The position numbers and the translations under genes are program-made. Positions 10,106 through 17,942 of a stretch of 64,000 bases of DNA are shown one piece after another (position 1 is the first letter of the stretch; the number at the start of each line of letters is the position of its first letter). This DNA comes from a bacterium (GTDB lineage Bacteria; KSB1; UBA2214). The stretch is from contig JAKQKF010000382.1 in NCBI GenBank assembly GCA_029560815.1, positions 1 to 64,000 on the forward strand, in the 5' to 3' direction. The notes beneath the pieces were generated by a model. It searched no databases, was not told the DNA's origin, and saw nothing but the letters and a program-made list of their open reading frames with translations.

Positions 10106-11272
10106 TTACTCCAGCGCCAGTTTCAAAATTGCGAGCACATCTTCCTGAGCGAGTTTTTTCAGCCCGCCGATCGGCCCACCCGCCACCGCTTTTCCGGCCA
10201 TCTCCTCCAGACGATCCGCGCCGATCCCCACCTCCCTGAGCCGCGTGGGCAGCCCCATCTCTTTGTAAAACGCTTCAAGCCGTCTCACCCCTTCGAAGAT
10301 GATCTCCTCCGGCTCGCGGAAGGAGAGATCGACATCCCAGACCCTCACGGCAAACTGGATAAAAATCTCCGGCCTCGCCTGATAGACATGCTTGATCCAG
10401 GCGGGGAAGACGATGGCAAGGCCGGCGCCGTGGGGGATGTCGTAGTGGGCGCTGAGCTCGTGCTCGATGACGTGGCTGGACCAGTCCTGGGCTCTGCCGG
10501 TGCCGAGCAGTCCGTTGTGGGCGATGCTCGAGGCGTACATCACTTCGGCCCAGGTGTCATAGTCCTGGCTCTCTCTCGCCAGCTTGCGCCCATTCAGGAT
10601 GACGGTGCGCAGAGTGGCCTCCGAGAGCCTGTCGATGAGGTCGGTGCGGGTGGTTTGGGTGAAATAGCGCTCCATGATATGGGCCATGATGTCGCAGACG
10701 CCGTAGCCGATCTGGGCATGAGGCAGGGTGAGACAGAGCTCGGGATTGAGGATGCTGAAGACCGGACGGAGCAGGGGCGAGGAGGCGGCATATTTCCGGG
10801 TGGTTTCTTCGTTGGTGATCACCGTATCCGGGCTGCTCTCGCTGCCCGCGGCGGGAATGGTCAGGATGGTCCCGAGGGGCACCGCCTCCTTGCAGCGGGC
10901 TTTGCCGGTGTAGAAATCCCAGACCTCGCCCTGGTAAGGGACGCCCATGGCGATGGCTTTGGCGGAATCGATGGCACTCCCGCCCCCGACCGCGAGGATG
11001 AAATCGATCTCCTCTTTTCTCGACAGCTCGATGCCCTGGTGGACCAGAGAGAGGCGCGGATTGGGTTTCACTCCGCCCAGTTCGACGAACTCGACGCCCG
11101 CCTCTTTAAGGGATGCCGTCACCTGATCGTAAACGCCGGTCCGCTTGATGCTCTCTCCGCCGTAATGGAGCAGCACCTTGCGGCCGCAGGGTTTGACCTG
11201 GGCGCCCGCCTTGCGATGGGTGCCCCTGCCGAAGATCATTTTGGTGGGATTCTGATATTCAAAATTGAGCAT
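10106..11272 (-). CDS. Iron-containing alcohol dehydrogenase (YqhD/BdhA type)
   Basis: This is a cytoplasmic NAD(P)H-dependent group III alcohol dehydrogenase that would reduce aldehydes or oxidise alcohols. The 388-residue length is normal. Nucleotide-binding 'AVGGGSAIDSAKAIA' is at 94-108. The metal ligands are in place: D194 and H198 in 'CDIMAHIMERYF', H267 in 'SSHVIEHELS' and H281 in 'DIPHGAGLAI'. The overall text is closest to the NADPH-dependent butanol/aldehyde reductases rather than fucO lactaldehyde reductases. It lies 61 bp downstream of ccmD on the same strand and may be read through from the ccm operon, although no functional link is evident. Confidence 0.92.
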   Translation of the reverse strand: MLNFEYQNPTKMIFGRGTHRKAGAQVKPCGRKVLLHYGGESIKRTGVYDQVTASLKEAGVEFVELGGVKPNPRLSLVHQGIELSRKEEIDFILAVGGGSAIDSAKAIAMGVPYQGEVWDFYTGKARCKEAVPLGTILTIPAAGSESSPDTVITNEETTRKYAASSPLLRPVFSILNPELCLTLPHAQIGYGVCDIMAHIMERYFTQTTRTDLIDRLSEATLRTVILNGRKLARESQDYDTWAEVMYASSIAHNGLLGTGRAQDWSSHVIEHELSAHYDIPHGAGLAIVFPAWIKHVYQARPEIFIQFAVRVWDVDLSFREPEEIIFEGVRRLEAFYKEMGLPTRLREVGIGADRLEEMAGKAVAGGPIGGLKKLAQEDVLAILKLALE

Positions 11273-11333
11273 GGTCCGATTCCTTGGTTTTGAGAATGGC
11301 GTGAAATCCGCCGGCCGGATTGCGTGTGTATGG

Positions 11334-11465
11334 TTAACGCTCCTCTTCGAGGTGGCGCACCTGCTGTTCCAGACGGGTGACTTTTCTTGCCAGGTTGAGC
11401 AGGAAGAGAAAGATGGCCAGCCAGATCAGGGAGTAGGCGGCGAAGAGAAAAGTAATGTTTTGCAT
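11334..11465 (-). CDS. ccmD: CcmD-like small membrane protein
   Basis: The 43-residue product has one membrane helix ('NITFLFAAYSLIWLAIFLFLL') followed by a charged helix ('ARKVTRLEQQVRHLEEER'). That is the size and plan of CcmD, which helps release holo-CcmE from the CcmABC complex. Sequence conservation in CcmD is too low to prove this; the position directly after ccmC is the main argument. The ATG at 11465 is 8 nt after the ccmC stop and has a GAGGA Shine-Dalgarno that overlaps the end of ccmC. Longer in-frame extensions upstream run through ccmC and are not used. Confidence 0.75.
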   Translation of the reverse strand: MQNITFLFAAYSLIWLAIFLFLLNLARKVTRLEQQVRHLEEER

Positions 11466-11473
11466 AAAATTCC

Positions 11474-12148
11474 TCAGGAGTTGTGTTTCAGAGCCTGAAT
11501 TTTCTGTTCCATGCTGCGGATGCGGAAGGAGAGCAGCAGCAGGGTGATATAGAGCACAGTGAAGGCGAAGAGGGAGAAGAAGAGGGCCGCTTTCATCTCC
11601 GGCGCCAGTCCGCCACCGCCGCCGATGACCGGGGCGGGATGGAGGGTGCGCCACCAGCGGATCGACATATAGACGATGGGCACATCGAGAAAACCGATGA
11701 TGCCGAAGACGGCGGCAAATTTGGCGCCGCGCTCCGGGTCGCTGGTGTAGCTGCGCACCATGAGATAGGCGAGGTAGATCAGCCAGAGGATGAGCGAAGT
11801 GGTCAACCGGGCGTCCCACGTCCAGTAGACATTCCAGACCGGTTTGGCCCAGAGAGGCCCGGTCACCAGCACCAGTGTGATGAAGAGGAGGCCGATGCCG
11901 GCTGAACTGGCGGCGAGCCGGTCCCAGGCCGCCTTGCCGGTGCGCAGGAAGGCGATGCTGGCGATGCAGACCACGAAAAAGGCGAGGAACGAGACCCAGG
12001 CCGAGGGGACATGGAAATAAAAGATGCGCTGCACATCGCCCATGGTGCGCTCGGTCGGGGCATGGAGAAAAGCCATATAGAGCGCCCCCTCCATGAGGAT
12101 GAAGGTCAGCACCGCCAGTGTGAAATAGAGGGGTTTGATTGATTTCAT
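11474..12148 (-). CDS. ccmC: Heme exporter membrane protein CcmC
   Basis: CcmC is the inner-membrane component that presents heme to CcmE in system I cytochrome c maturation. The 224-residue product has six hydrophobic segments. The tryptophan-rich heme-handling motif reads 'WNVYWTWDARLTTSLILW'. The two flanking histidines are seen in 'FYFHVPSAWVSF' and 'RWWRTLHPAPV'. The start at 12148 lies 15 nt after the ccmB stop. A close relative would be the CcsA/ResC family, but the length, the WWD text and the order ccmA-ccmB-ccmC-ccmD decide for CcmC. Confidence 0.93.
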   Translation of the reverse strand: MKSIKPLYFTLAVLTFILMEGALYMAFLHAPTERTMGDVQRIFYFHVPSAWVSFLAFFVVCIASIAFLRTGKAAWDRLAASSAGIGLLFITLVLVTGPLWAKPVWNVYWTWDARLTTSLILWLIYLAYLMVRSYTSDPERGAKFAAVFGIIGFLDVPIVYMSIRWWRTLHPAPVIGGGGGLAPEMKAALFFSLFAFTVLYITLLLLSFRIRSMEQKIQALKHNS

Positions 12149-12163
12149 ATCGAGTCCGTTCGG

Positions 12164-12841
12164 TTACTCTTCCACCACATATTCATAGAGCAGGAAGCAG
12201 ACGAAGAAATAGAGCACATCAAAGCCGATCAGAAGGCGCAGCCAGGGCCAGATGTCGGCGAGCTCGCGCCCGGCCAGGAGATAGGAGGTGCTCTTGATGG
12301 CGGCGAGGATGATCGGCACGGTCACCGGAAAAAGCATGATCGGCAGCATCACCTCGCGCGAGCGGGTGTTGGCCGAGATCGCCGAAAAGATGGTCCCGAC
12401 CGTGGCGAATCCCGCCGTGCCAAGCAGGAGAATAGCGAGCAGCAGCGGCCAGAGGCGGCCGACTTCGAGGTCGAAAAAGATCACCATCACCGGCAGGGTG
12501 ACGATCTCGACCAGAGTGATGAAGAGGATGTTGCCGATGACCTTGGCCGTAAAGAGGAGGCTGCGGTCGACCGGACAGAGCAGCAGCCCATGCATCATGC
12601 TGTTTTCCTGCTCGCGCGCGAAGGAGCGGCTGAGGCCGAGGTTGCTGGCGAAGACAAAGGCCACCCAGAGGATGCCGGGGGCGGTGGCGCGCATCTCCGC
12701 TGACCCCGGATCAAAGACAAAGTTAAAGATCACCACCACGGTCAGGGAGAATACCAGCATGGTGGTGACGATCTCCTTGCTGCGCAGCTCCTGCAGCAGG
12801 TCTTTGTGAAGGATGGTGTAGAGTTGGGTCAGGGCTAACAT
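12164..12841 (-). CDS. ccmB: Heme exporter permease CcmB
   Basis: CcmB is the permease that partners the CcmA ATPase. The 225 residues contain six hydrophobic segments and the typical N-terminal cytoplasmic stretch 'HKDLLQELRSKEIVTTMLVF'. 'FVFASNLGLSRSFAREQEN' and 'LLLCPVDRSLLFTAKVIGN' are the conserved loops of the family. The gene begins 4 nt after the ccmA stop and is followed 15 nt later by ccmC. Confidence 0.93.
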   Translation of the reverse strand: MLALTQLYTILHKDLLQELRSKEIVTTMLVFSLTVVVIFNFVFDPGSAEMRATAPGILWVAFVFASNLGLSRSFAREQENSMMHGLLLCPVDRSLLFTAKVIGNILFITLVEIVTLPVMVIFFDLEVGRLWPLLLAILLLGTAGFATVGTIFSAISANTRSREVMLPIMLFPVTVPIILAAIKSTSYLLAGRELADIWPWLRLLIGFDVLYFFVCFLLYEYVVEE

Positions 12842-12845
12842 GTGC

Positions 12846-13535
12846 TCACTTTTCTTTGTAATAGGGGAGGAGATCCTCTTTTCGAACCCGCTCCGCGGGC
12901 TGATCGAGAACCAGGCGGCCCTTTTGCAGCACGAGCAGGCGCCGGCTGTGGGCCAGCGCGTAATCGGGATCGTGCACGGTCATGAGCACGGTCATCTTGC
13001 CGGCGGCCGCGCCCTCGATGAAGCGGGTGAGCAGATCGGTGGCATGGAGGTCGAGTCCGGTGAAGGGCTCGTCGAGAAGCAGCAAGGGCGGCCGGTGGAG
13101 CATGGCACGGGCCAGGGCGAGGCGCTGCTGCATGCCGCGGGAGAAGGTGCGCACCAGATCGTCGCGGCGGGGCCAGAGTTCCATCATCGCCAGCAGGTCG
13201 TCGATGCGCTCCTGCAGTCCGGTGACGCCGTACATGCGGCCGTAGAAGCGCAGGTTTTCCTCCGCGGAGAGCTCTTCATAGAGATAGGTCTGGTGGCTGA
13301 CTACGCCGATGCGCCGGCGCACCTCATGCGGCTGCCGTCGGACATTGAATCCCGCCACCTCGGCGCTGCCCGAAGAGGCGCGGGTGAGTCCGGCGAGGAG
13401 GTGCAGGAGGGTGGATTTGCCCGCCCCATTGGCGCCCAGCAGGGCGGCCAGCTCGCCCTCACCGATCGAGAACGATACGCCCGCGAGAGCTTGCATGGGC
13501 CCGAAGGTCTTGCGGATGTCGCGGCAGACGATCAT
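12846..13535 (-). CDS. ccmA: Heme exporter ATPase CcmA
   Basis: CcmA is the ABC ATPase that powers release of heme-loaded CcmE. The 229-residue protein has Walker A 'GANGAGKST' (34-42), the signature 'FSRGMQQ' (131-137, a variant of LSGGQ) and Walker B 'LLLLDEP' (151-157). I use the ATG at 13535 because it overlaps the stop of the upstream CcmI-like gene as ATGA, a classic coupled start; an in-frame start 90 bp further upstream would add an unrelated basic tail encoded inside that gene. The family also contains generic ABC-2 ATPases, but the neighbours settle the assignment. Confidence 0.92.
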   Translation of the reverse strand: MIVCRDIRKTFGPMQALAGVSFSIGEGELAALLGANGAGKSTLLHLLAGLTRASSGSAEVAGFNVRRQPHEVRRRIGVVSHQTYLYEELSAEENLRFYGRMYGVTGLQERIDDLLAMMELWPRRDDLVRTFSRGMQQRLALARAMLHRPPLLLLDEPFTGLDLHATDLLTRFIEGAAAGKMTVLMTVHDPDYALAHSRRLLVLQKGRLVLDQPAERVRKEDLLPYYKEK

Positions 13536-14827
13536 TTTTTCGCCGGTTTTTTTCTGGCCTGGTAAGACCGGGCCAGAGTTATCCCTGCCAGGAGCAGGAC
13601 GCCGGTGGCCGCCAGAGTCGCCCACGGCGGCAGGGAGGTTCCGCCCTGCGGCTGCCGGACAACCTGCAGCTGCACCCGGCTGCCGGGAGCGATGTTTTCG
13701 ATGCCATAGCGCTGATAGACGGTGCCGCGGATGGTGAAGGGCCCGTGGCTGGTCAACCCTTCACCCTCGAGACGCAGCCCCTCCTGGCCGATGAAAAGGT
13801 CGAGGGAGCGGGTGGGCTGCTCGACCTCGATCACCAGGGTGGCGCGGTCGCGCTGCCAGGGCAGTTCATAGGTGAAGGAGAGCTGGCGGTTTCCCGGCTC
13901 GAAAACGCCGGCATCATAGAGGGTATTGCCATGGAGGTGGAGATCCGTGCCGAAGCGGCCCGCGATGGGGGTGATGTTCTGCGCCCAGGGCGGCAGCTTG
14001 ATCAGGAGGATTGCTCCGGCTTCGTGGCCGTCGGCGACGGCGTTGAGGATGGTCTTTGCGGTCGGATTGTGGAGAACGCGGGTCTCACGCAGGGCGAGCG
14101 CCTCGCCCATATCCTGCACGAAGAGGTGGTGCATCAGTATGGCGATCTCGCGGTTGCTCCGGCTGGAATCGAAGCGGACGATGTCATGGCGCGCCTGGTT
14201 CTCCGCCGCGAAGGAGGCCTGGTCACTGTAATAGCGCACACCCTGGTGTTCGACCATGGCCAGATAGGCCGCGCCGGTGTCGGGAGAGGCGATGCTGAAG
14301 GAGAAGGCCCCGTCCGTGCCGGTGTGTTGGGCTGCGACCTCCCGCGGGGGATGGCCGTCATCGCGCAGGAGCTGCAGTGCCACGGCTTCGCCGGCCACGC
14401 CGGTGCTGTCGCGGCTGCCGTCAAGGAGGCGGCCGGAAAAAGTGGCGTTCCGGCTCCATGCCGGCAGAGCGGCAATGGTCAGCAGCACGAGCAGGATCAT
14501 GCCGGCCCCGCTGCCCGGCAGGGAGAGCCCTTTGTGTTTCAGCGTTGCTTTCAAGCCGGCCAGGCGCTCATCGATGGCGGCGATGAGTTTCTCCTGCTCC
14601 GCCACCAGTGCAGCGTGGTCCTGCTCGCTCAGCTTGCCGGTCTGAAAGTCGAAATGGAGCTCCTGAATGATGCCGGCCGCCACCGATTTACTGTACAGCA
14701 GCTCCCGGGCGGAAACAGTGGCCGCGTCTGCAACGGAGCGGTCTGCCGTCGCAGGGGGGCGAAAGAGCGGCGCCACCACCCAGGCGACGGCGGCGATCAT
14801 GATCAGCAAAGCAAGTAGTATGCTCAT
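13532..14827 (-). CDS. CcmI-like domain fused to exported beta-sandwich
   Basis: The 431-residue protein sits inside the ccm operon. It begins with a membrane helix (about 3-20) and a charged helical segment (about 42-98, 'ELLYSKSVAAGIIQELHFDF') that resembles the N-terminal part of CcmI/CycH, the apocytochrome chaperone. A second membrane helix (about 108-124) leads to a long exported region that opens like a carboxypeptidase-regulatory beta-sandwich ('TFSGRLLDGSRDSTGV') and ends with a third helix (about 402-419) and a basic tail. The TPR domain of classical CcmI is absent. It ends in an ATGA overlap with ccmA. The role is probably apocytochrome or heme handling; this is inference from position. 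Confidence 0.6.
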   Translation of the reverse strand: MSILLALLIMIAAVAWVVAPLFRPPATADRSVADAATVSARELLYSKSVAAGIIQELHFDFQTGKLSEQDHAALVAEQEKLIAAIDERLAGLKATLKHKGLSLPGSGAGMILLVLLTIAALPAWSRNATFSGRLLDGSRDSTGVAGEAVALQLLRDDGHPPREVAAQHTGTDGAFSFSIASPDTGAAYLAMVEHQGVRYYSDQASFAAENQARHDIVRFDSSRSNREIAILMHHLFVQDMGEALALRETRVLHNPTAKTILNAVADGHEAGAILLIKLPPWAQNITPIAGRFGTDLHLHGNTLYDAGVFEPGNRQLSFTYELPWQRDRATLVIEVEQPTRSLDLFIGQEGLRLEGEGLTSHGPFTIRGTVYQRYGIENIAPGSRVQLQVVRQPQGGTSLPPWATLAATGVLLLAGITLARSYQARKKPAKK

Positions 14828-14863
14828 AGTTCCTCAAATTATTCCGGATTGTACGGCGCTCCG

Positions 14864-16825
14864 TTAGCTGGCGGCCTGCTCCTTCTTTGGGCCCGTTCCC
14901 TGCGGCCAGATCGCCAGCAGGGTGCCCAGGCTCATGACGATGCCGCCGATCCACATCCAGAGGACCAGGGGATTGATCAGGACGCTGACCGTGGCGATCT
15001 GGCTCTGCAGATCATAGCTGGCGAGGATGACGTAAAGGTCCTCGCGCAGATTGGAGCGGATCGCCACTTCGGTGGCCGGCTGAAAATTGGGATGGAGATG
15101 CTTCTCCGCCTCCATCCGGCCGGCGGGCTTGCCGTTGATGAACAGATCAAACCGGGCGGCATCGATGCGGCGGTCGGGTGTTGCATTGCTGACCACCCCC
15201 TGATAGAGCAGTCGGTAGCGGCCGATCTCGAGGCTCTCCCCCTTGCGCAGGGTGGCTTCCTTGTCAATGCTGAAGGCCGAAGAGCCGATGATGCCGAGGA
15301 AAAGCATAAGCACACCGAGGTGAACGATATAGCCGCCATAACGGCGCTTGTTCCGGCGGGCCAGACTGACCAGCGCGCCAGCATAACCGGTGCCCTCGCT
15401 CTTTCGGCGCAGCTGCATGCCGCGCAGAAATTCGAGGAGGGTGGCGCTGATCGAAAAGATGGCGATGGCCAGGGCGAAGAGCGGCATAACGCCGCGCACG
15501 CCGAGGAAGACGAGCAGGAGGATAAGCAGCATGGCGATCAACAGCGGCGCGCGCAGACTCTTGAGCAGATTCTGCCGGGTGGTCCGGTTCCAGGCGAGCA
15601 GGGCGCAGAGTCCGGTGAGGGCGAAAACGGCCAGGCCGATGGGCGTGGCCATGCGGTTGAACCACTCGGGCCCGACAGTGATCTTTTGCCCGCCGACAGC
15701 CTCGGTCACAGTCGGCCAGATGGTGCCGATCAGGACGGCGAAAGTCAGGAAGAGAAAGAGGATATTGTTGAGCAGAAAACTCCACTCCTTGGAACTCCAG
15801 CTGCCGATCTGACCCTTGCTCTGCAGCAGGGGGCGACGGCTGATGATGAGGCCGGCCGAGCCGGCGATAATCAGGCCCAGAAAGGCGAGAAAGACGGGGC
15901 CGAGATTTGAGACACCAAAGGCGTGCACTGAGGAGATTACGCCGCTGCGAGTGACAAAAGTGCCGAAAATGGTCAGGGCGAAGGTGAGAGTCACCAGCAC
16001 CATGTTCCAGGTCTTGAGCATCCCCTTGCGTTCCTGGACGATGACGGAATGGAGAAAGGCGGTTCCGGTCAGCCAGGGCAGAAAGGAGGCGTTTTCCACA
16101 GGGTCCCATCCCCAGTAACCGCCCCAGCCCAGCTCGACATAGGCCCACTGCATGCCGAGGATATTGCCGATGGTCAGGAAGAGCCAGGCGAAGAGGGTCC
16201 AGCGCCGGATGCTCTTGATCCAGCGTTCATCCAGGCTCTTGTTGATCAGGGCCGCGATGGCGAAGGCAAAGGGGACAGTGAAGGCGACGAAGCCGACATA
16301 GAGGCTGGGGGGATGGAAGACCATGCCGGGATTTTGCAGCAGGGGATTGAGGCCGTTGCCGTCTTCGGGCATGAAAGGCAGTTTGGCGAAGGGGTTGGTC
16401 TTGAAGGTGGCCAGGTAGAGAAAAAAGAGGGTCGTGAACTGGATGACCGCCATCGCGGCCGGGAGCAGTTCCGGATGGCGTTTTTTGTTGGTGTAGAGCA
16501 CGATGACGCCGAATATCGCCAGCAGCCAGGTCCAGAAGAGCAGCGAGCCGTCCTGGCCGGCCCAAAAGGCGGCCAGCGTATAGAACCAGGAGAGCGAGCG
16601 GTTTGAGTACTGGGCGACATATTGCAGCTGAAAATCGCGCGTGAGAAAGGCGTAGATCAGCGCGGCCGAGGCCAGCGTGACGAGGAGAAGGGTGGCGACG
16701 ACGGCGCGGTGGGCGCTTTCGAGATAGAGAGCAACGCTCTTGCGTGCCGCACCGGTATAGATGATCACGGCGTAGAGGGAGAGCGCCAGGGCGATGAGCA
16801 GTGCTTGATAACCGAGATCTGCCAA
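14864..16825 (-). CDS. ccmF: Cytochrome c heme lyase subunit CcmF
   Basis: CcmF joins heme to apocytochrome c at the outer face of the inner membrane. The 653-residue product is of normal length and very hydrophobic. Conserved blocks are 'FWAGQDGSLLFWTWLLA', 'NPGMVFHPPSLYVGFVAFT' (H171) and the WWD motif 'WGGYWGWDPVENASFLPW' (about 234-251). The C-terminal periplasmic domain precedes a last helix, as in the family. The start is TTG at 16825 with AGGAA about 7 nt upstream. It is the first gene of the minus-strand ccm operon and is divergent from the DeoR gene. No ccmE lies upstream, where it is often found. Confidence 0.95.
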   Translation of the reverse strand: MADLGYQALLIALALSLYAVIIYTGAARKSVALYLESAHRAVVATLLLVTLASAALIYAFLTRDFQLQYVAQYSNRSLSWFYTLAAFWAGQDGSLLFWTWLLAIFGVIVLYTNKKRHPELLPAAMAVIQFTTLFFLYLATFKTNPFAKLPFMPEDGNGLNPLLQNPGMVFHPPSLYVGFVAFTVPFAFAIAALINKSLDERWIKSIRRWTLFAWLFLTIGNILGMQWAYVELGWGGYWGWDPVENASFLPWLTGTAFLHSVIVQERKGMLKTWNMVLVTLTFALTIFGTFVTRSGVISSVHAFGVSNLGPVFLAFLGLIIAGSAGLIISRRPLLQSKGQIGSWSSKEWSFLLNNILFLFLTFAVLIGTIWPTVTEAVGGQKITVGPEWFNRMATPIGLAVFALTGLCALLAWNRTTRQNLLKSLRAPLLIAMLLILLLVFLGVRGVMPLFALAIAIFSISATLLEFLRGMQLRRKSEGTGYAGALVSLARRNKRRYGGYIVHLGVLMLFLGIIGSSAFSIDKEATLRKGESLEIGRYRLLYQGVVSNATPDRRIDAARFDLFINGKPAGRMEAEKHLHPNFQPATEVAIRSNLREDLYVILASYDLQSQIATVSVLINPLVLWMWIGGIVMSLGTLLAIWPQGTGPKKEQAAS

Positions 16826-17168
16826 GCGAGGTTCCTGTCTGAAAGTGAAAAGATATACTGTAAGGTACGCTGTTTAAGCTCTTATTTCGTGTGAAAATAT
16901 AAAGAATATGGCCTTGAACTGCAACAGAAAAAGGCCGGCCGCTCTGTTCGGGCGGAAGAATTAGTAAAAGGAATAAATAGTTGAAGAAAATGGAGAAAAC
17001 TATTGCATCTGGCAATTTAAGATGATATATTTAAACGAAAGGATTAGTAATAATAGCAAACATAACGAAGTATCGCATTTGTTTAATAGAAACAATAAGA
17101 TATATGCATAAAAATTGCACAGCCGCTGTTGATCCGGCGGGCTCTGCAGGGTGGAAGGGGCCTGTTTC
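16826..17168. other. AT-rich divergent intergenic region
   Basis: This 343-bp stretch separates ccmF (-) from the DeoR-type gene (+) and is visibly much richer in A and T than the rest of the window. I see no ORF worth calling. It holds two short inverted repeats with 5-nt spacers: TTGC-n5-GCAA (17003-17015) and TTGTTT-n5-AAACAA (17079-17095). Promoters for both directions must lie here, but no -35/-10 pair stands out clearly enough to mark. Confidence 0.6.
17079..17095. promoter_or_regulatory. Palindrome upstream of DeoR-type gene, possible operator
   Basis: TTGTTTAATAGAAACAA is a perfect 6-bp inverted repeat with a 5-nt spacer, 73 bp before the regulator's start codon, followed by AT-rich text that could hold a -10 element. 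A DeoR-family repressor usually controls its own operon, so this is a reasonable operator candidate. A chance palindrome in AT-rich DNA is possible. Confidence 0.35.
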
Positions 17169-17927
17169 ATGCTGAATGAGGAGCGACGCAATAAAATTCT
17201 GGAGACTCTGGCGCAGCAGCGCCGGCTTTTGGTCTCCGAGATGGCGCAGGAGCTTGCAACGACGCCGGTGACCATTCGTAAAGATCTCATTGTTCTGGAA
17301 AAACGAGGGTTATGTCAGCGGGTGCACGGCGGGGCGATCCTGCCCCAGTCCTCTGATGTCGATCTGGCTCTGACGGAAAAGGAGCACCTGCACTCGCGGG
17401 AGAAAGAGCGGATCGCCCGGGTTGCGGAGAAGCAGATCAACGATGGCGATGTGATCATTCTTGACTCCGGTTCCACGACCACGGCGATTGCCAGGCGGCT
17501 CCGGACACGGAGGAATATCACGGTCATCACCAATGCCGTCAACATCGCCTGGGAGCTGGCGGCCAGCGAAAATGCGGTCATTCTCCTCGGCGGTACGGTG
17601 CGGGAGAAATCTTTCTCGCTGGTCGGCCCGATTTCGGAGGCGGCGATTTCCCGGCTGATGGCGGACAAGCTTTTTCTGGGGGTTGACGGTATCGATCTTG
17701 AGGTCGGCTATACGACTCCGAATCTGCTGGAAGCCAACATCAACCGTCTCATGCTCCAGTCGGCTGCGGAGGTTATTGTTGTGGCCGACTCGTCCAAATT
17801 CGGCCGCAAGAGCCTGGGCGTTATCGCAGAAGTATCGGCTGCCGGCCAGATTATCACCGATGACAAGATCCCGGCGGGGGTTCATCAACGGCTTGTCGCT
17901 CTGGGTATCAAAGTAACTATCGCTTGA
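17169..17927 (+). CDS. DeoR/GlpR-family repressor (AgaR-like)
   Basis: This is a sugar-phosphate-responsive transcription factor. The 252-residue protein has the N-terminal DeoR winged helix-turn-helix ('LLVSEMAQELATTPVTIRKD', then 'LEKRGLCQRVHGGA') and the C-terminal DeoRC sensor domain with 'DSGSTTTAIARRL', 'LLGGTVREKSFSLVGP' and 'LFLGVDGID'. I use ATG 17169 rather than the in-frame GTG at 17151, because GAAGGGG (17154-17160) serves as Shine-Dalgarno for the former and overlaps the latter. It is followed 15 bp later by an AgaS/GlmS-like SIS gene, an arrangement like aga operons, so its effector is plausibly an amino-sugar or tagatose phosphate. That is inference. Confidence 0.9.
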   Translation: MLNEERRNKILETLAQQRRLLVSEMAQELATTPVTIRKDLIVLEKRGLCQRVHGGAILPQSSDVDLALTEKEHLHSREKERIARVAEKQINDGDVIILDSGSTTTAIARRLRTRRNITVITNAVNIAWELAASENAVILLGGTVREKSFSLVGPISEAAISRLMADKLFLGVDGIDLEVGYTTPNLLEANINRLMLQSAAEVIVVADSSKFGRKSLGVIAEVSAAGQIITDDKIPAGVHQRLVALGIKVTIA

Positions 17928-17942
17928 AAGGAGCCACGTTAT

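Noticed and set aside
9878..11293. 471-codon plus-strand frame opposite the alcohol dehydrogenase and DUF1846 genes
   Set aside because: It is antisense to two certain genes and crosses the hairpin at 10053-10080.
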